A stretch of DNA of 64,000 nt from JAJYRX01 sp041655275 (GCA_041655275.1 JBBAFU010000009.1:84791-148790), one strand, 5' to 3'; shown: positions 18,533 through 28,209, numbered from the stretch's first letter. The notes: a model not told the origin generated them from the letters alone. Program-made: numbers and translations.

Positions 18533-19858
18533 TCAGGCTAAAACCCGGCGCCGCCCGAGCTGCAAGACGGCGTTCAGCAGGATGGCGCCGAAAGTGGCCG
18601 TGCCAATACCATCGAGCCGGAAGCTGCCGAACTCCAGCGCGAAATTGCCGGCACCCAGCACCAGGGTCACAGCGGCCACGATCAGGTTGTGATTCTGGCT
18701 GAAATCCACCTGGTTCACCACCCAGATGCGGGCGCCGGCAATGGCGATCAGACCGAAGACCACAATGGACATGCCGCCCAGTACCGGGCCGGGAATGGCC
18801 TGGATAAGCGCACCGAACTTGGGCGAAAATCCGAGTACGATCGCAATGAAGGCGGCGATGACGAAAACCAGTGTGGAGTAGATGCGCGTCGCCGCCATGA
18901 CGCCGATATTCTCGGCATAAGTGGTCACGCCGGTGCCGCCAACGGCACCCGACACCATGGTGGCCACGCCATCGCCCACGAAAGCCCGGCCCAGATAGCG
19001 ATCCAGATCCTGTCCCGTCATGGCGCTCACCGCCTTGATGTGGCCCAGATTCTCGGCCACGAGGATGATGGCGACGGGCACGATCACGCTCATGGCGGCC
19101 GGCTCGAACACCGGCGAGGAAAAGGTCGGCAGGCCGATCCAGGCTGCATCGCGCATGCCCGAGAAGTCGATGGGAACACCCATGCCCAGACCATTGGTGA
19201 GCACGCCGTAGATGACGCAGGCGAGCAGCAGGCCGGCCAGAATCAGCAGGCGCTGCAACAGACCCCGGGTGTAGACGGCGATGCCGCCCACGCACAGCAC
19301 GGTCATCAGTGCCATGAGCGCATCAAAGCTGGAGGCGCCCATGGCGCCCCTGGCGGCAATGGGCGCCAGATTCAGGCCGATGACGGCCACCACGGCACCG
19401 GTGACCACCGGCGGCATCCAGCGGTTGATCCATTCGGAACCACCGCCCGAACGCGCCCCGATATACCAGACAAGCAGGCCGATGAGCGTATAGGCCGCCC
19501 CGCAGGCGATGATGGCACCCAGCGCCACGCCGATGTTGGGATTGGGCCCGGCGCCCGCATAGCCGGTCACGGCGATGACGCCGCCGATGAAGGCGAAGCT
19601 CGAGCCGAGATAGCTGGGTACCCGGCCGCCCACAAACAGGAAGAAGATCAGCGTGCCCACACCCGACATGAGGATGGCCACGTTGGGATCGAAGCCCATG
19701 AGCAGCGGCGCCAGGATGGTGGAGCCGAACATGGCGACCACATGCTGGGCGCCCATGGCCACATTCTGCAGCGGCAGCAGGCACTCATCGGGCTGGACGA
19801 CATCGGCATCGCTGGTGGCCTGCACGGGCCGCCAGCGCGGGAAGTAGGGCTGAACCAT
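18533..19858 (-). CDS. uraA: Uracil permease / NCS2 nucleobase transporter
   Basis: 441 aa with about 14 hydrophobic segments, of the nucleobase-ascorbate (NCS2) family. The N-terminal QHVVAMFGSTILAPLLMG region, the AENLGHIKAVSAMTGQDLD motif near residue 280 and GGTGVTTYAENIGVMAATR are diagnostic; AEN in the family motif contacts the base. It imports uracil or a related base by proton symport. It lies 10 bp after carB, so uptake and de novo pyrimidine synthesis are probably co-transcribed. A xanthine or pyrimidine-degradation (RutG-like) substrate cannot be excluded. Confidence 0.85.
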   Translation of the reverse strand: MVQPYFPRWRPVQATSDADVVQPDECLLPLQNVAMGAQHVVAMFGSTILAPLLMGFDPNVAILMSGVGTLIFFLFVGGRVPSYLGSSFAFIGGVIAVTGYAGAGPNPNIGVALGAIIACGAAYTLIGLLVWYIGARSGGGSEWINRWMPPVVTGAVVAVIGLNLAPIAARGAMGASSFDALMALMTVLCVGGIAVYTRGLLQRLLILAGLLLACVIYGVLTNGLGMGVPIDFSGMRDAAWIGLPTFSSPVFEPAAMSVIVPVAIILVAENLGHIKAVSAMTGQDLDRYLGRAFVGDGVATMVSGAVGGTGVTTYAENIGVMAATRIYSTLVFVIAAFIAIVLGFSPKFGALIQAIPGPVLGGMSIVVFGLIAIAGARIWVVNQVDFSQNHNLIVAAVTLVLGAGNFALEFGSFRLDGIGTATFGAILLNAVLQLGRRRVLA

Positions 19859-19868
19859 GCAGCGCTCC

Positions 19869-22800
19869 TCAGTCCTGGATCAGGCCGGCATCCAGACCGG
19901 CGTGCAATTCCTGCAGCGAATACACCTGCAGACCGCCGCCTTCGCGAAGATAGTGCAGACCCTCGACTGCGGCGCAGGCCCCCGCCATCGTCGTGAAGTA
20001 GGCCACGCCGGCCGACAGCGATGTGGTACGCAGCACGCGCGAGTCCGCAATCGCATTGCGCCGCGCCTCGACCGTGTTGATGACCATGGCGATGTCGCCG
20101 TTCTTGATCCTGTCGACGATGTGGGGCCGCCCTTCCGTCACCTTGTTGACGGCCTGCACCGCAATCCCCTGCGCCTTGATCGCAGCGGCCGTGCCGCGCG
20201 TGGCGACAATGGAAAAGCCCAGGTCCGCCAGCTGGCGCGCCACCTCGACGGCACGTGGCTTGTCCATCGCCTTGACACTGATGAAGGCCACACCGCCGTC
20301 GGGCAGCGGACTGCCGGCGCCAATTTGCGACTTCACGAAAGCCTCGCCGAAGCTGCGTCCCACGCCCATGACCTCACCCGTGGATTTCATTTCGGGGCCC
20401 AGGATGGTATCGACGCCGGGAAACTTCACGAAGGGGAAGACGGCCTCCTTGACCGAGAAATAGCCGGGCACGATTTCCCGGCTCACACCCTGATCGGCCA
20501 GCGAACGGCCGGCCATCACGCGCGCCGCAATCTTGGCCAGCTGCAGCCCGGTGGCCTTGGAGACGAAGGGTACGGTGCGCGAGGCGCGCGGGTTGACTTC
20601 GAGCACGTAGACCTCGCCATCCTGAATGGCGAACTGCACGTTCATCAGGCCCTTGACGTTGAGCGCGCGCGCCATGAGCGCGGTCTGGCGCTTGATCTCG
20701 TCGATATAGCTGTCCGACAGGGAATACGGCGGCAGGCTGCAGGCGGAATCGCCCGAATGCACGCCCGCCTGCTCGATATGCTCCATCACGCCGCCGATGA
20801 ACACCGTTTCACCGTCGGCAATGCAGTCCACATCCAGCTCGATGGCGTTGTTCAGGAAATGATCCAGCAGGACGGGCGCATCATGGCTCACCTGCACGGC
20901 GTCGCGCATGTAGCGCTCCAGCTCGGATGCCTCATGCACGATTTCCATGGCGCGCCCGCCCAGCACATAGCTGGGCCGCACGACCAGGGGATAGCCGATC
21001 TCGCCGGCCAGCGCCATGGCCTCGGCCTCGGTGCGCGCCGTGCGGTTGGCCGGCTGGCGCAGGGCAAGCTTGGCGAGCAGCTTCTGGAAGCGCTCACGGT
21101 CTTCGGCAATGTCGATGGACTCGGGGCTGGTACCAATGATGGGCACGCCATTGGCCTCCAGCGCCTTGGCCAGCTTGAGCGGCGTCTGGCCCCCGTATTG
21201 CACGATGAGCCCCAGCGGGTTCTCGCGGTGGACGATCTCGAGCACATCCTCCAGCGTGAGCGGCTCGAAATACAGACGGTCGGACGTGTCGTAATCCGTG
21301 GATACCGTCTCGGGGTTGCAGTTGACCATGATGGTCTCGAACCCGTCCTCGCGCAGCGACAGCGCGGCGTGCACGCAGCAGTAATCGAACTCGATGCCCT
21401 GACCGATGCGGTTGGGCCCGCCGCCCAGCACCATGATCTTGCGCCGGCCGGTGGGTGCGGCCTCGCACTCCTCCTCATAGGTGGAGTACATATAGGCCAT
21501 GGGCGTGGCAAACTCGCCCGCACAGGTATCAACTCGCTTGTAGACGGGGCGTACGCCCAGCGTGTGGCGCAGCTTGCGCACTTCGGCTTCAGTGGTATCG
21601 AGCAGGAAGGCCAGGCGCCGGTCGGAAAACCCGCGCCGCTTGAGCGCGCGCATGGCGGCCTCGTCCAGCTCGGCCAGCGTACGCTGTTCGAGTGCGAGCT
21701 CGATGTCGACAATCTCCTTGATCTGCGCCAGGAACCAGGGATCTATGCGGGTAAGCGCATGCACTTCCTCCAGCGTGAAGCCCTGGGCAAAGGCATCCCC
21801 GACATACCAGATGCGCTCCGGGCCCGGCTCACCGAGCTCGACCTGCAGCGTCTCGCGATCGGTCGTCATCTGATTCAGACCGTCGACGTCCACCTCCAGG
21901 CCGCGCAAGGCCTTCTGCAGGGACTCCTGAAAGCAGCGTCCAATGGCCATCACTTCGCCGACCGACTTCATCTGGGTCGTCAGGCGCGAGTTCGCCTGCG
22001 GAAACTTCTCGAAGGCGAAGCGCGGCACCTTGGTCACCACGTAATCGATGGCGGGCTCGAAAGCGGACGATACCGCACCGCCGACGATTTCATTGGGCAG
22101 CTCATCCAGCGTATAGCCGACGGCCAAACGGGCCGCCACCTTGGCGATGGGAAAGCCGGTGGCCTTGGACGCCAGCGCCGAGGATCGCGAGACGCGCGGA
22201 TTCATCTCGATGACGATGAGGCGGCCGTTCTCGGGATTGACGGCAAACTGGACGTTGGAGCCACCCGTGTCGACACCGATCTCGCGCAGGATCGCCAGCG
22301 AGGCGTCACGCATGATCTGGTATTCCTTGTCGGTCAGCGTCTGTGCCGGCGCCACCGTGATGGAATCACCCGTATGCACGCCCATGGGATCGAGGTTCTC
22401 TATGGAGCACACGATGATGCAGTTATCCGCGCAGTCGCGCACGACTTCCATCTCGTATTCCTTCCAGCCCAGCAGCGACTCCTCGATGAGCAGCTCGTGC
22501 GCCGGCGAGGCTTCCAGCCCGCGGCGGCAGATGTCTTCGAACTCTTCGCTGTTGTAGGCAATGCCCCCGCCCGTCCCGCCCAGGGTGAAACTGGGCCGGA
22601 TGACCACCGGAAAACCCGAGGAGCCGTTATCGGCCGCGATGCGCCGCTGCACCTCCCAGGCCTCCTCCATGGAATGGGCCACACCCGATTTGGCCGACTC
22701 CAGGCCGATGCGCGTCATGGCGTCCTTGAACTGCTGGCGGTCTTCCGCCATTTCGATGGCGCGGGCATTGGCCCCCAGCAGCTCCACGCCGTAGCGCTCG

Positions 22801-23123
22801 AGCACGCCGTGGCGTGCCAGATCCAGGGCGCAGTTCAGCGCCGTCTGGCCGCCCATGGTGGCCAGCACGGCATCGGGTCGTTCGCGCTCGATGATTTTTT
22901 CAACCGCTTCCCAGGTAATGGGCTCGATATAGGTGACGTCGGCCGTTTCCGGGTCGGTCATGATGGTGGCCGGATTGCTGTTCACCAGAATCGTGTGAAA
23001 GCCTTCGGCCTTGAGGGCCTTGCAGGCCTGGGCGCCGGAATAGTCGAATTCGCAGGCCTGGCCGATGACAATGGGACCGGCACCGATGATGAGTATTCTG
23101 TGTAGATCTGTACGCTTGGGCAT
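19869..23123 (-). CDS. carB: Carbamoyl phosphate synthase large subunit
   Basis: 1084 aa, the full length of CarB. Two homologous ATP-grasp halves are visible: the first starts ILIIGAGPIVIGQACEFDYSG, with TLGGTGGGIAY; the second starts IMVLGGGPNRIGQGIEFDYC near residue 565, with YVLGGRAME. An oligomerisation domain lies between, and a C-terminal MGS allosteric domain (FSIVATRGTAAAIKAQG) binds UMP/ornithine in relatives. All expected metal-site Glu and Asn (VIEMNPRVSRSSAL, VLEVNPRASRTVPF) are there, so the synthetase appears intact, in contrast to the partner CarA. It is 15 bp after carA. Confidence 0.95.
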   Translation of the reverse strand: MPKRTDLHRILIIGAGPIVIGQACEFDYSGAQACKALKAEGFHTILVNSNPATIMTDPETADVTYIEPITWEAVEKIIERERPDAVLATMGGQTALNCALDLARHGVLERYGVELLGANARAIEMAEDRQQFKDAMTRIGLESAKSGVAHSMEEAWEVQRRIAADNGSSGFPVVIRPSFTLGGTGGGIAYNSEEFEDICRRGLEASPAHELLIEESLLGWKEYEMEVVRDCADNCIIVCSIENLDPMGVHTGDSITVAPAQTLTDKEYQIMRDASLAILREIGVDTGGSNVQFAVNPENGRLIVIEMNPRVSRSSALASKATGFPIAKVAARLAVGYTLDELPNEIVGGAVSSAFEPAIDYVVTKVPRFAFEKFPQANSRLTTQMKSVGEVMAIGRCFQESLQKALRGLEVDVDGLNQMTTDRETLQVELGEPGPERIWYVGDAFAQGFTLEEVHALTRIDPWFLAQIKEIVDIELALEQRTLAELDEAAMRALKRRGFSDRRLAFLLDTTEAEVRKLRHTLGVRPVYKRVDTCAGEFATPMAYMYSTYEEECEAAPTGRRKIMVLGGGPNRIGQGIEFDYCCVHAALSLREDGFETIMVNCNPETVSTDYDTSDRLYFEPLTLEDVLEIVHRENPLGLIVQYGGQTPLKLAKALEANGVPIIGTSPESIDIAEDRERFQKLLAKLALRQPANRTARTEAEAMALAGEIGYPLVVRPSYVLGGRAMEIVHEASELERYMRDAVQVSHDAPVLLDHFLNNAIELDVDCIADGETVFIGGVMEHIEQAGVHSGDSACSLPPYSLSDSYIDEIKRQTALMARALNVKGLMNVQFAIQDGEVYVLEVNPRASRTVPFVSKATGLQLAKIAARVMAGRSLADQGVSREIVPGYFSVKEAVFPFVKFPGVDTILGPEMKSTGEVMGVGRSFGEAFVKSQIGAGSPLPDGGVAFISVKAMDKPRAVEVARQLADLGFSIVATRGTAAAIKAQGIAVQAVNKVTEGRPHIVDRIKNGDIAMVINTVEARRNAIADSRVLRTTSLSAGVAYFTTMAGACAAVEGLHYLREGGGLQVYSLQELHAGLDAGLIQD

Positions 23124-23138
23124 GATGCGGTACCTGGC

Positions 23139-24278
23139 CTAGGCAGCCATGAAATGGAGGAATTGGTCGAAGAAGAACGCCAGGTCGCGCGGACCGGGGC
23201 CGGCTTCGGCCTGTGCCTGCACGCCGATGACGGGACGCCCCGCCAGACGCAGGCCCTGGACCGAGCCATCGACCAGCGAGCGATGCGTCACCTCCAGTCC
23301 GGCCGGCAGACCGTCAGCCGATACCCGATAGGCCTGACGCTGGCTGCTGATGCCGACACAGCCATCCGCCACTGACTGCACCGGGTGATTCAGGCCGTGG
23401 CGCTCTGTGGACATGGGCTCCAGGCGAGCACCCAGGGCAAGTGCCATGAGCTGCATGCCCAGGCCGATGCCGAAGACGGCACGCTCACTCTCGACCAGAG
23501 TCTTGACGCAGGCCAGAGCCTCTTGCGCCTCGCGCGGATCGCCCGGCCCCCCGGCCACCACCACTCCGGCAGGCGCCCGGGCCAGGATCTCGCCGGCGGA
23601 CGTTCCGGAAGGCAGGACATCCACCCGGCAACCCCTGGCCGCCAACTGGCGCAGGACCTCGTACTTGACCCCGAGATCCAGCACCGCGACCTGTGGTCCT
23701 TCGCCTGTCATCGCGGTAAAACCCTGATCCGGCTGCCAGCCACCCTGTCGCCAGGGTTGCTCAATCGTGCGCGCCGGCATGGCGGCGGACGCCGCGGTGT
23801 GGGCCTCGCGCGCCAGCGCCACGGCTTTCTGCGCATCCTCGCCGACCCATATGCAGGCGCCCTGGCTGCCATGCTCGCGCAGATGGCGCGCAAGCCGGCG
23901 CGTATCCACGCCGGAAATGGCCACCATGCCGGCCGCCTGCAAAGCTTCGGGAAGCGTCTGTGTGGCGCGGTAGTTCGACATCTGGTGCGGGCAGTCGCGG
24001 ATCACCAGACCGGCGGCCTGCAGGCGGTCAGATTCCATGTCTTCAGGATTGACACCGGTGCTGCCGATATGGGGGTAGGTGAAAGCAATGATGTGATCCC
24101 GGCTCGCGGGATCGCTGAGGATTTCCTGGTGGCCCGACATGGCGGTATTGAAGACAGCCCTGCCCGTGCAATGGCCGCCGGCCCCAATGGAAATGCCCCT
24201 GAAGACAGACCCATCGGCCAGAGCCAGAATCGCAACAGGGCAGGCCGTCGATTCCGTGAACGAGAATGATGGCAGCAC
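23139..24278 (-). CDS. carA: Carbamoyl phosphate synthase small subunit with inactive glutaminase site
   Basis: 379 aa. The N-terminal CarA domain is normal (LALADGSVFRG, TYPHIGSTGVNPED), and the C-terminal class I amidotransferase keeps AGGPGDP. The catalytic elbow, FGICLGHQL in active enzymes, reads FGIGLGMQL: residue 272 is Gly instead of Cys, and 275 is Met instead of His. The second catalytic site, normally QGHPEAS, reads QAQAEAG, so the His is Gln356. The glutamine-pocket N-H-G-F stretch is R-Q-A-Y. The domain cannot hydrolyse glutamine by the known mechanism. The start is GTG at 24278, chosen because a TATAAT box lies 32 nt upstream and the length fits. It probably still stabilises CarB. 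Confidence 0.9.
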   Translation of the reverse strand: MLPSFSFTESTACPVAILALADGSVFRGISIGAGGHCTGRAVFNTAMSGHQEILSDPASRDHIIAFTYPHIGSTGVNPEDMESDRLQAAGLVIRDCPHQMSNYRATQTLPEALQAAGMVAISGVDTRRLARHLREHGSQGACIWVGEDAQKAVALAREAHTAASAAMPARTIEQPWRQGGWQPDQGFTAMTGEGPQVAVLDLGVKYEVLRQLAARGCRVDVLPSGTSAGEILARAPAGVVVAGGPGDPREAQEALACVKTLVESERAVFGIGLGMQLMALALGARLEPMSTERHGLNHPVQSVADGCVGISSQRQAYRVSADGLPAGLEVTHRSLVDGSVQGLRLAGRPVIGVQAQAEAGPGPRDLAFFFDQFLHFMAA

Positions 24279-24309
24279 GCTGAAACCCCGGATAGAAATT
24301 GACCGCAGA

Positions 24310-24315
24310 ATTATA
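24310..24315 (-). promoter_or_regulatory. carA: -10 box of the carA promoter
   Basis: A perfect TATAAT on the minus strand. Transcription would start near 24303, leaving a leader of about 25 nt before the GTG start at 24278; this excludes the upstream in-frame GTG at 24344. No good -35 match is found 16-18 bp upstream, so an activator or extended contacts may be needed. Confidence 0.6.
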
Positions 24316-24432
24316 GCCTGTGCACCTGCACCCACCCGGAACACAGGCCGCTTCGCCGGACGGGAATTTATCAGTATCGGGGAAATCGTCTACAGTAAGA
24401 GGTTTGAACAACTCCGGGTTTCCGCCTGCATC

Positions 24433-25389
24433 ATGTCCGATCAACTAGAGCAATTGCGCAGCATGACTACCGTTGTGGCCGACACGGGCGATCTCGAGCA
24501 GATCCGCCAGTATCGCCCCACCGACGCGACCACCAACCCCACACTCATCCTCAAGGCCGTCCAGCTGCCGGCCTACCGGCCGATACTCGAACAGGTAATG
24601 CACGACCACCCGCAGGCCTCTCGCATCGAACTGGCCGACCGGCTTCTGGTCGCCTTCGGACGACGCATCCTGGACATCGTGCCCGGGCGCGTCTCCACCG
24701 AGATCGACGCCCGGCTGTCCTTCGACGCCCAGGCCAGCCTGGAGCGCGCACGCCAGATCATCGAACTCTATGAAGCCGCCGGCATCGATCGCGAGCGTGT
24801 GCTCATCAAGCTGGCGGCCACCTGGGAAGGCATACAGGCGGCGCGCGAGCTGCAGGCCGAAGGTATACGCTGCAACCTGACCCTGATGTTCAGCATGGCC
24901 CAGGCCCTGGCCTGCGCCCAGGCCAAAGTTCAGCTGATCTCGCCCTTTGTCGGCCGCATCCTCGACTGGCACAAGAAGGCGGCCGGCGCGGACTGGGACG
25001 ACGCGGCAAACCGGGGCGTGAATGATCCCGGCGTCATCTCCGTGATGCGCATCTACCAGTACTACAAGACCTATGATGTCCCGACCCAGGTGATGGGGGC
25101 CAGCTTTCGCAACGTCGACCAGATCCGCGCCCTGGCGGGCTGCGACCTGCTCACCATCAGCCCCGATCTGCTGAAGACGCTGCGCGAATCCGCCGCGCCG
25201 CTGAAGCGCCGCCTGGATGCCGAATCCGCCAAGGCTGCGGCGCCCGAATGGCAGGCCAGCAACGAAGTGGCCTTCCGCACCCAACTCAACAACGACGCCA
25301 TGGCCACCGAAAAGCTGGCGGAAGGCATACGGCTTTTCTCGGCCGATGCCCAGCGTCTGGACACCCTGATTGCCGAGGCCCGGAACTGA
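24433..25389 (+). CDS. tal: Transaldolase
   Basis: 318 aa, matching the TalB class. It moves a dihydroxyacetone unit between sedoheptulose-7-P and glyceraldehyde-3-P in the pentose phosphate pathway. Signature 1 is seen in TDATTNPTLILKA near residue 30; the Schiff-base Lys is Lys126 in RVLIKLAATWEGI, and TLMFSMAQALACAQA follows. The ATG at 24433 gives the standard N-terminus; an upstream extension would overlap carA on the other strand. It is divergent from carA and ends 20 bp from the convergent TRAP operon. Confidence 0.95.
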   Translation: MSDQLEQLRSMTTVVADTGDLEQIRQYRPTDATTNPTLILKAVQLPAYRPILEQVMHDHPQASRIELADRLLVAFGRRILDIVPGRVSTEIDARLSFDAQASLERARQIIELYEAAGIDRERVLIKLAATWEGIQAARELQAEGIRCNLTLMFSMAQALACAQAKVQLISPFVGRILDWHKKAAGADWDDAANRGVNDPGVISVMRIYQYYKTYDVPTQVMGASFRNVDQIRALAGCDLLTISPDLLKTLRESAAPLKRRLDAESAKAAAPEWQASNEVAFRTQLNNDAMATEKLAEGIRLFSADAQRLDTLIAEARN

Positions 25390-25408
25390 GGCAGGCTGCG
25401 GAAGATCC

Positions 25409-26683
25409 CTATAGCACGCGGGTCAGCCAGAGTGCCAGGCCGGGGAAGAGATAAATCAGCAGGGCCATCCCCAGCATGATGAGCACGAAGGGGATGACGC
25501 CGTGGATGACGTCGGTGATGCGCGCCCGTGTGACCGCCTGTATGACGAACAGATTCATGCCCACCGGCGGCGTGATGAGGGCCACCTCGATCAGGATCAC
25601 GAAGTAGATTCCAAACCAGATTGGATCGATATTCATGGCCTCGAGCGAGGGAAACAGCACGGGCACCATGATGAGCAGCATGGACAGGCTTTCCAGGAAC
25701 AGGCCCACGACCAGCAGCACGGCGGTGACGGCCACCAGGAACATGAAGGGCTCATGGAAATTGGCGGTCACGAAGGCGGTGATCTCCTGCGGAATGCGAT
25801 ACAGCGTGACGGCATGGCCGAAGATCTTCGCGCCGACGATGATGAGCAGGATGGTGACCGAAGTCTTCATGGTATCGGCCACGGCCCGGCCCAGGGCCTG
25901 CCAGCTCAGGCTGCGCATCAGGCCCGCCGTCAGCACCAGGGCGCAGAAGAAACCGATGGCGGCCGCTTCCGTGGGTGTGAAGATGCCGGCGTAGATACCG
26001 CCGATGATGATGACGGCAATCAGCAGCGTGGGCGAGGCCTTGAGCGTGATGCGCCAGCGCTCGGCCATGGGCACACGGGCGACGGGCACATAGCCCTTGT
26101 CGAAATGGCAGAATATCGATGAAAACACGGCAAAGGCCGTCAACAGCACCAGGCCGGGCACCATGCCGGCAAGGAACAGCTTGACGATGGACTGCTCTGC
26201 AATCACGCCGTAGACGATGAGCGGTATGGATGGCGGGATAAGGATACCGAGCGTGCCGCCCGCCGCAACCAGACCGTAGGAAAATGATTTTCGGTAGCCG
26301 CGCTCGGCCATCTCCGGAATGGCCACGGTGCCGATGGTGGCTGCGGTGGCGACGGAGCTGCCGTTGATGGTGGAGAACAGGCCGCAGGCCATGAGCGTGG
26401 CCGTCGCCAGGCCGCCGGGCCAGTGCCCCGTCCAGGCCTGGAATGCGCTGAACAGGTCCCGCCCCACCCCGCCCTTGAGCAGCACGTTGGACATGAGCAG
26501 GAACAAGGGTATGGCAAGGAGAATGAAGCTGTCCAGGCCGCCGGTGAGATTCTGTGCGGCGATGGTCAGGGGAAACCCCTTGAACCACAGCATGGCCACG
26601 CCCAGACCGGCCAACGAAAAAGCCACCGGCACGCCGATGAACAGCAGACACAGCAGCGTGCCGATGATGATCAGACCGGTCAT
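25409..26683 (-). CDS. dctM: TRAP transporter large permease DctM
   Basis: 424 aa with about 12 membrane helices. The opening LLCLLFIGVPVAFSLAGLG and the loop LGILIPPSIPLIVYGVIAEQS are the DctM hallmarks. It uses the sodium or proton gradient to import a carboxylate delivered by the binding protein. Its start overlaps the small permease end by 4 bp. It is the last gene of an operon reading CoA transferase, dctP, dctQ, dctM, which suggests an organic acid that is taken up and then activated by CoA transfer. Confidence 0.9.
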   Translation of the reverse strand: MTGLIIIGTLLCLLFIGVPVAFSLAGLGVAMLWFKGFPLTIAAQNLTGGLDSFILLAIPLFLLMSNVLLKGGVGRDLFSAFQAWTGHWPGGLATATLMACGLFSTINGSSVATAATIGTVAIPEMAERGYRKSFSYGLVAAGGTLGILIPPSIPLIVYGVIAEQSIVKLFLAGMVPGLVLLTAFAVFSSIFCHFDKGYVPVARVPMAERWRITLKASPTLLIAVIIIGGIYAGIFTPTEAAAIGFFCALVLTAGLMRSLSWQALGRAVADTMKTSVTILLIIVGAKIFGHAVTLYRIPQEITAFVTANFHEPFMFLVAVTAVLLVVGLFLESLSMLLIMVPVLFPSLEAMNIDPIWFGIYFVILIEVALITPPVGMNLFVIQAVTRARITDVIHGVIPFVLIMLGMALLIYLFPGLALWLTRVL

Positions 26684-27192
26684 TCAGCCGAGTCCTCTTC
26701 GGTGAACGCCGGCGCCGGGCGCGACGGCAAGCGCGCCAGCTCGAGCAATGCCTGCAGGGCCAGCAGGGAAAAACCGATGGGAATGGCGATTTCGGGAATC
26801 CACATCGGCGTCTCTATCATGGTGGGCGCACGCCGGCCACGCGCCACCGACTCCATGACGACAAGAATGCTTTCCCAGGTCATGAGGACGGAAAACAGGG
26901 TGATGAAGACAAGCGAAAAGCCCTCGACCAGCTTGCGTCCCAATGGTCCGAGCAGGCGCACGAACGCGGTGATGCGGATCAGGCCGCGCTCGCGCAGCAC
27001 ATAGGCCATGCCCAGATAGACCACCCAGATCTGGAGGATGACGGAAATGTCGCCCGCCCAGGCGGTGGGTGAATGGAACAGGAAGCGGGCAGCGACGTCA
27101 TAGGTCAGCACGATGCCGATGATGAAGAAGAGCCAGCCGCTCACCCGGCCGATGATGCCGGATGCGCGGTCAGCCCATTGTGCAAGCCCCAT
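26680..27192 (-). CDS. dctQ: TRAP transporter small permease DctQ
   Basis: 170 aa with four hydrophobic helices, the DctQ pattern (GWLFFIIGIVLTYDVAARF near the start, then WAGDISVILQIWVVYLGMAYVLRERGLIRI, given in part). It forms the membrane complex with DctM and contacts DctP. It lies 15 bp after dctP and overlaps dctM by 4 bp (ATGA). Confidence 0.88.
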   Translation of the reverse strand: MGLAQWADRASGIIGRVSGWLFFIIGIVLTYDVAARFLFHSPTAWAGDISVILQIWVVYLGMAYVLRERGLIRITAFVRLLGPLGRKLVEGFSLVFITLFSVLMTWESILVVMESVARGRRAPTMIETPMWIPEIAIPIGFSLLALQALLELARLPSRPAPAFTEEDSAE

Positions 27193-27207
27193 GACGCCGT
27201 CCTGCCT

Positions 27208-28209
27208 CTACTGTGCCAGCGCCGCTTCGACCACCTGGCGCGCCAGCTCGCCGCTTTCTTCCGCAAAGCGCTTCATCGTCGGCTCTGCGGCCTTGCGCCA
27301 TGCCTCGATTTCCTCGGGCGTCAGATCAACGACTTCCATCGAGGTTTCATTCTGCAGGAAGGTCTTGGCGTCCAGATTCTGCTGCTCGACACTGTTGCGC
27401 AGCTCGGTCTCGACCTCGCGCGCCGACTGCATGACAATGTCCTGCAACTCGGGCGACAGCTTGTTCCACGACTTGTCATTCATGATGACCAGGAACTCGA
27501 CCGCCGAATGGTTGGTCATGGTGATGTAATCCATCACTTCGTACATGTGCCGCGACTGCGTGGCCGTGGTACCCGACATGCCGACATCAACCGTGCCACG
27601 CTGATAGGCCAGCACCTGCTCGGCGCCGTCAATCACGATGGGCACACCGCCCACGTCATCGATGAAGGAGCCGATGGGCTTGCTGAGCACGCGCACCTTC
27701 TTGTTCTTCAGGTCAGCCGGCGAGCGGATGGGGCCTTTCTTGCTGAGCATCTGCACCGCACCATAGGCCTGCCACCAGATGACGCGGGCACCTGTCTCCA
27801 GAATGGCGTTGTCTATGCCCTTGCGTACGGCGTTGTCGGGGCTGGTGGCCTTGCGGATGGCTTCGTCACTGGGAAAGAGAAAGGGTACGGCAAAGGCGCC
27901 GGCTGCAGGAACCGTGCCGCCGTAGACACCCAGCTCGACGATGCCCATGTCGATTGCCCCCGAGCTGACGGCCTGGGGAACTTCGTTGCCCTTGTAAAGC
28001 TGGCCGGAATCGTAGATTTCGATCTTCAGCTCACCCTTGGAACGCTCCTCGACCAGGGTGCGAAAGGCCTCGATATTCTGACCCAGAACATGCTTTGCGG
28101 GCAGCTGGGACGTGAAGCGCAGTGTCTGCGCAGCAGTGGCGGTACCGGCGGTACCCATCAGACTGATTGCGAGACCGGCGCCCGCGACAAGCTTGAAAAA
28201 GGACTTCAT
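27208..28209 (-). CDS. dctP: TRAP transporter periplasmic binding protein DctP
   Basis: 333 aa. Signal peptide: MKSFFKLVAGAGLAISLMG, with cleavage after ATAA. The mature protein begins QTLRFTSQLPAKHVLGQN. The family ligand-binding core is visible in PIRSPADLKNKKVRV, whose last Arg normally clamps the substrate carboxylate, and in NHSAVEFLVIMN. The ATG at 28209 follows AGGAG; longer frames are not needed. It is 46 bp after the CoA-transferase gene. The actual ligand is unknown. Confidence 0.88.
   Translation of the reverse strand: MKSFFKLVAGAGLAISLMGTAGTATAAQTLRFTSQLPAKHVLGQNIEAFRTLVEERSKGELKIEIYDSGQLYKGNEVPQAVSSGAIDMGIVELGVYGGTVPAAGAFAVPFLFPSDEAIRKATSPDNAVRKGIDNAILETGARVIWWQAYGAVQMLSKKGPIRSPADLKNKKVRVLSKPIGSFIDDVGGVPIVIDGAEQVLAYQRGTVDVGMSGTTATQSRHMYEVMDYITMTNHSAVEFLVIMNDKSWNKLSPELQDIVMQSAREVETELRNSVEQQNLDAKTFLQNETSMEVVDLTPEEIEAWRKAAEPTMKRFAEESGELARQVVEAALAQ

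Noticed and set aside
19857..23105. A very long open frame antisense to carB
   Set aside because: It mirrors the codon structure of carB, has no recognisable domain and no ribosome site. High GC makes such antisense frames common; the same holds for the frame opposite aliA (3308-5056).
24279..24344. Upstream GTG start for CarA
   Set aside because: It lies before the TATAAT promoter element, so it would not be on the transcript.
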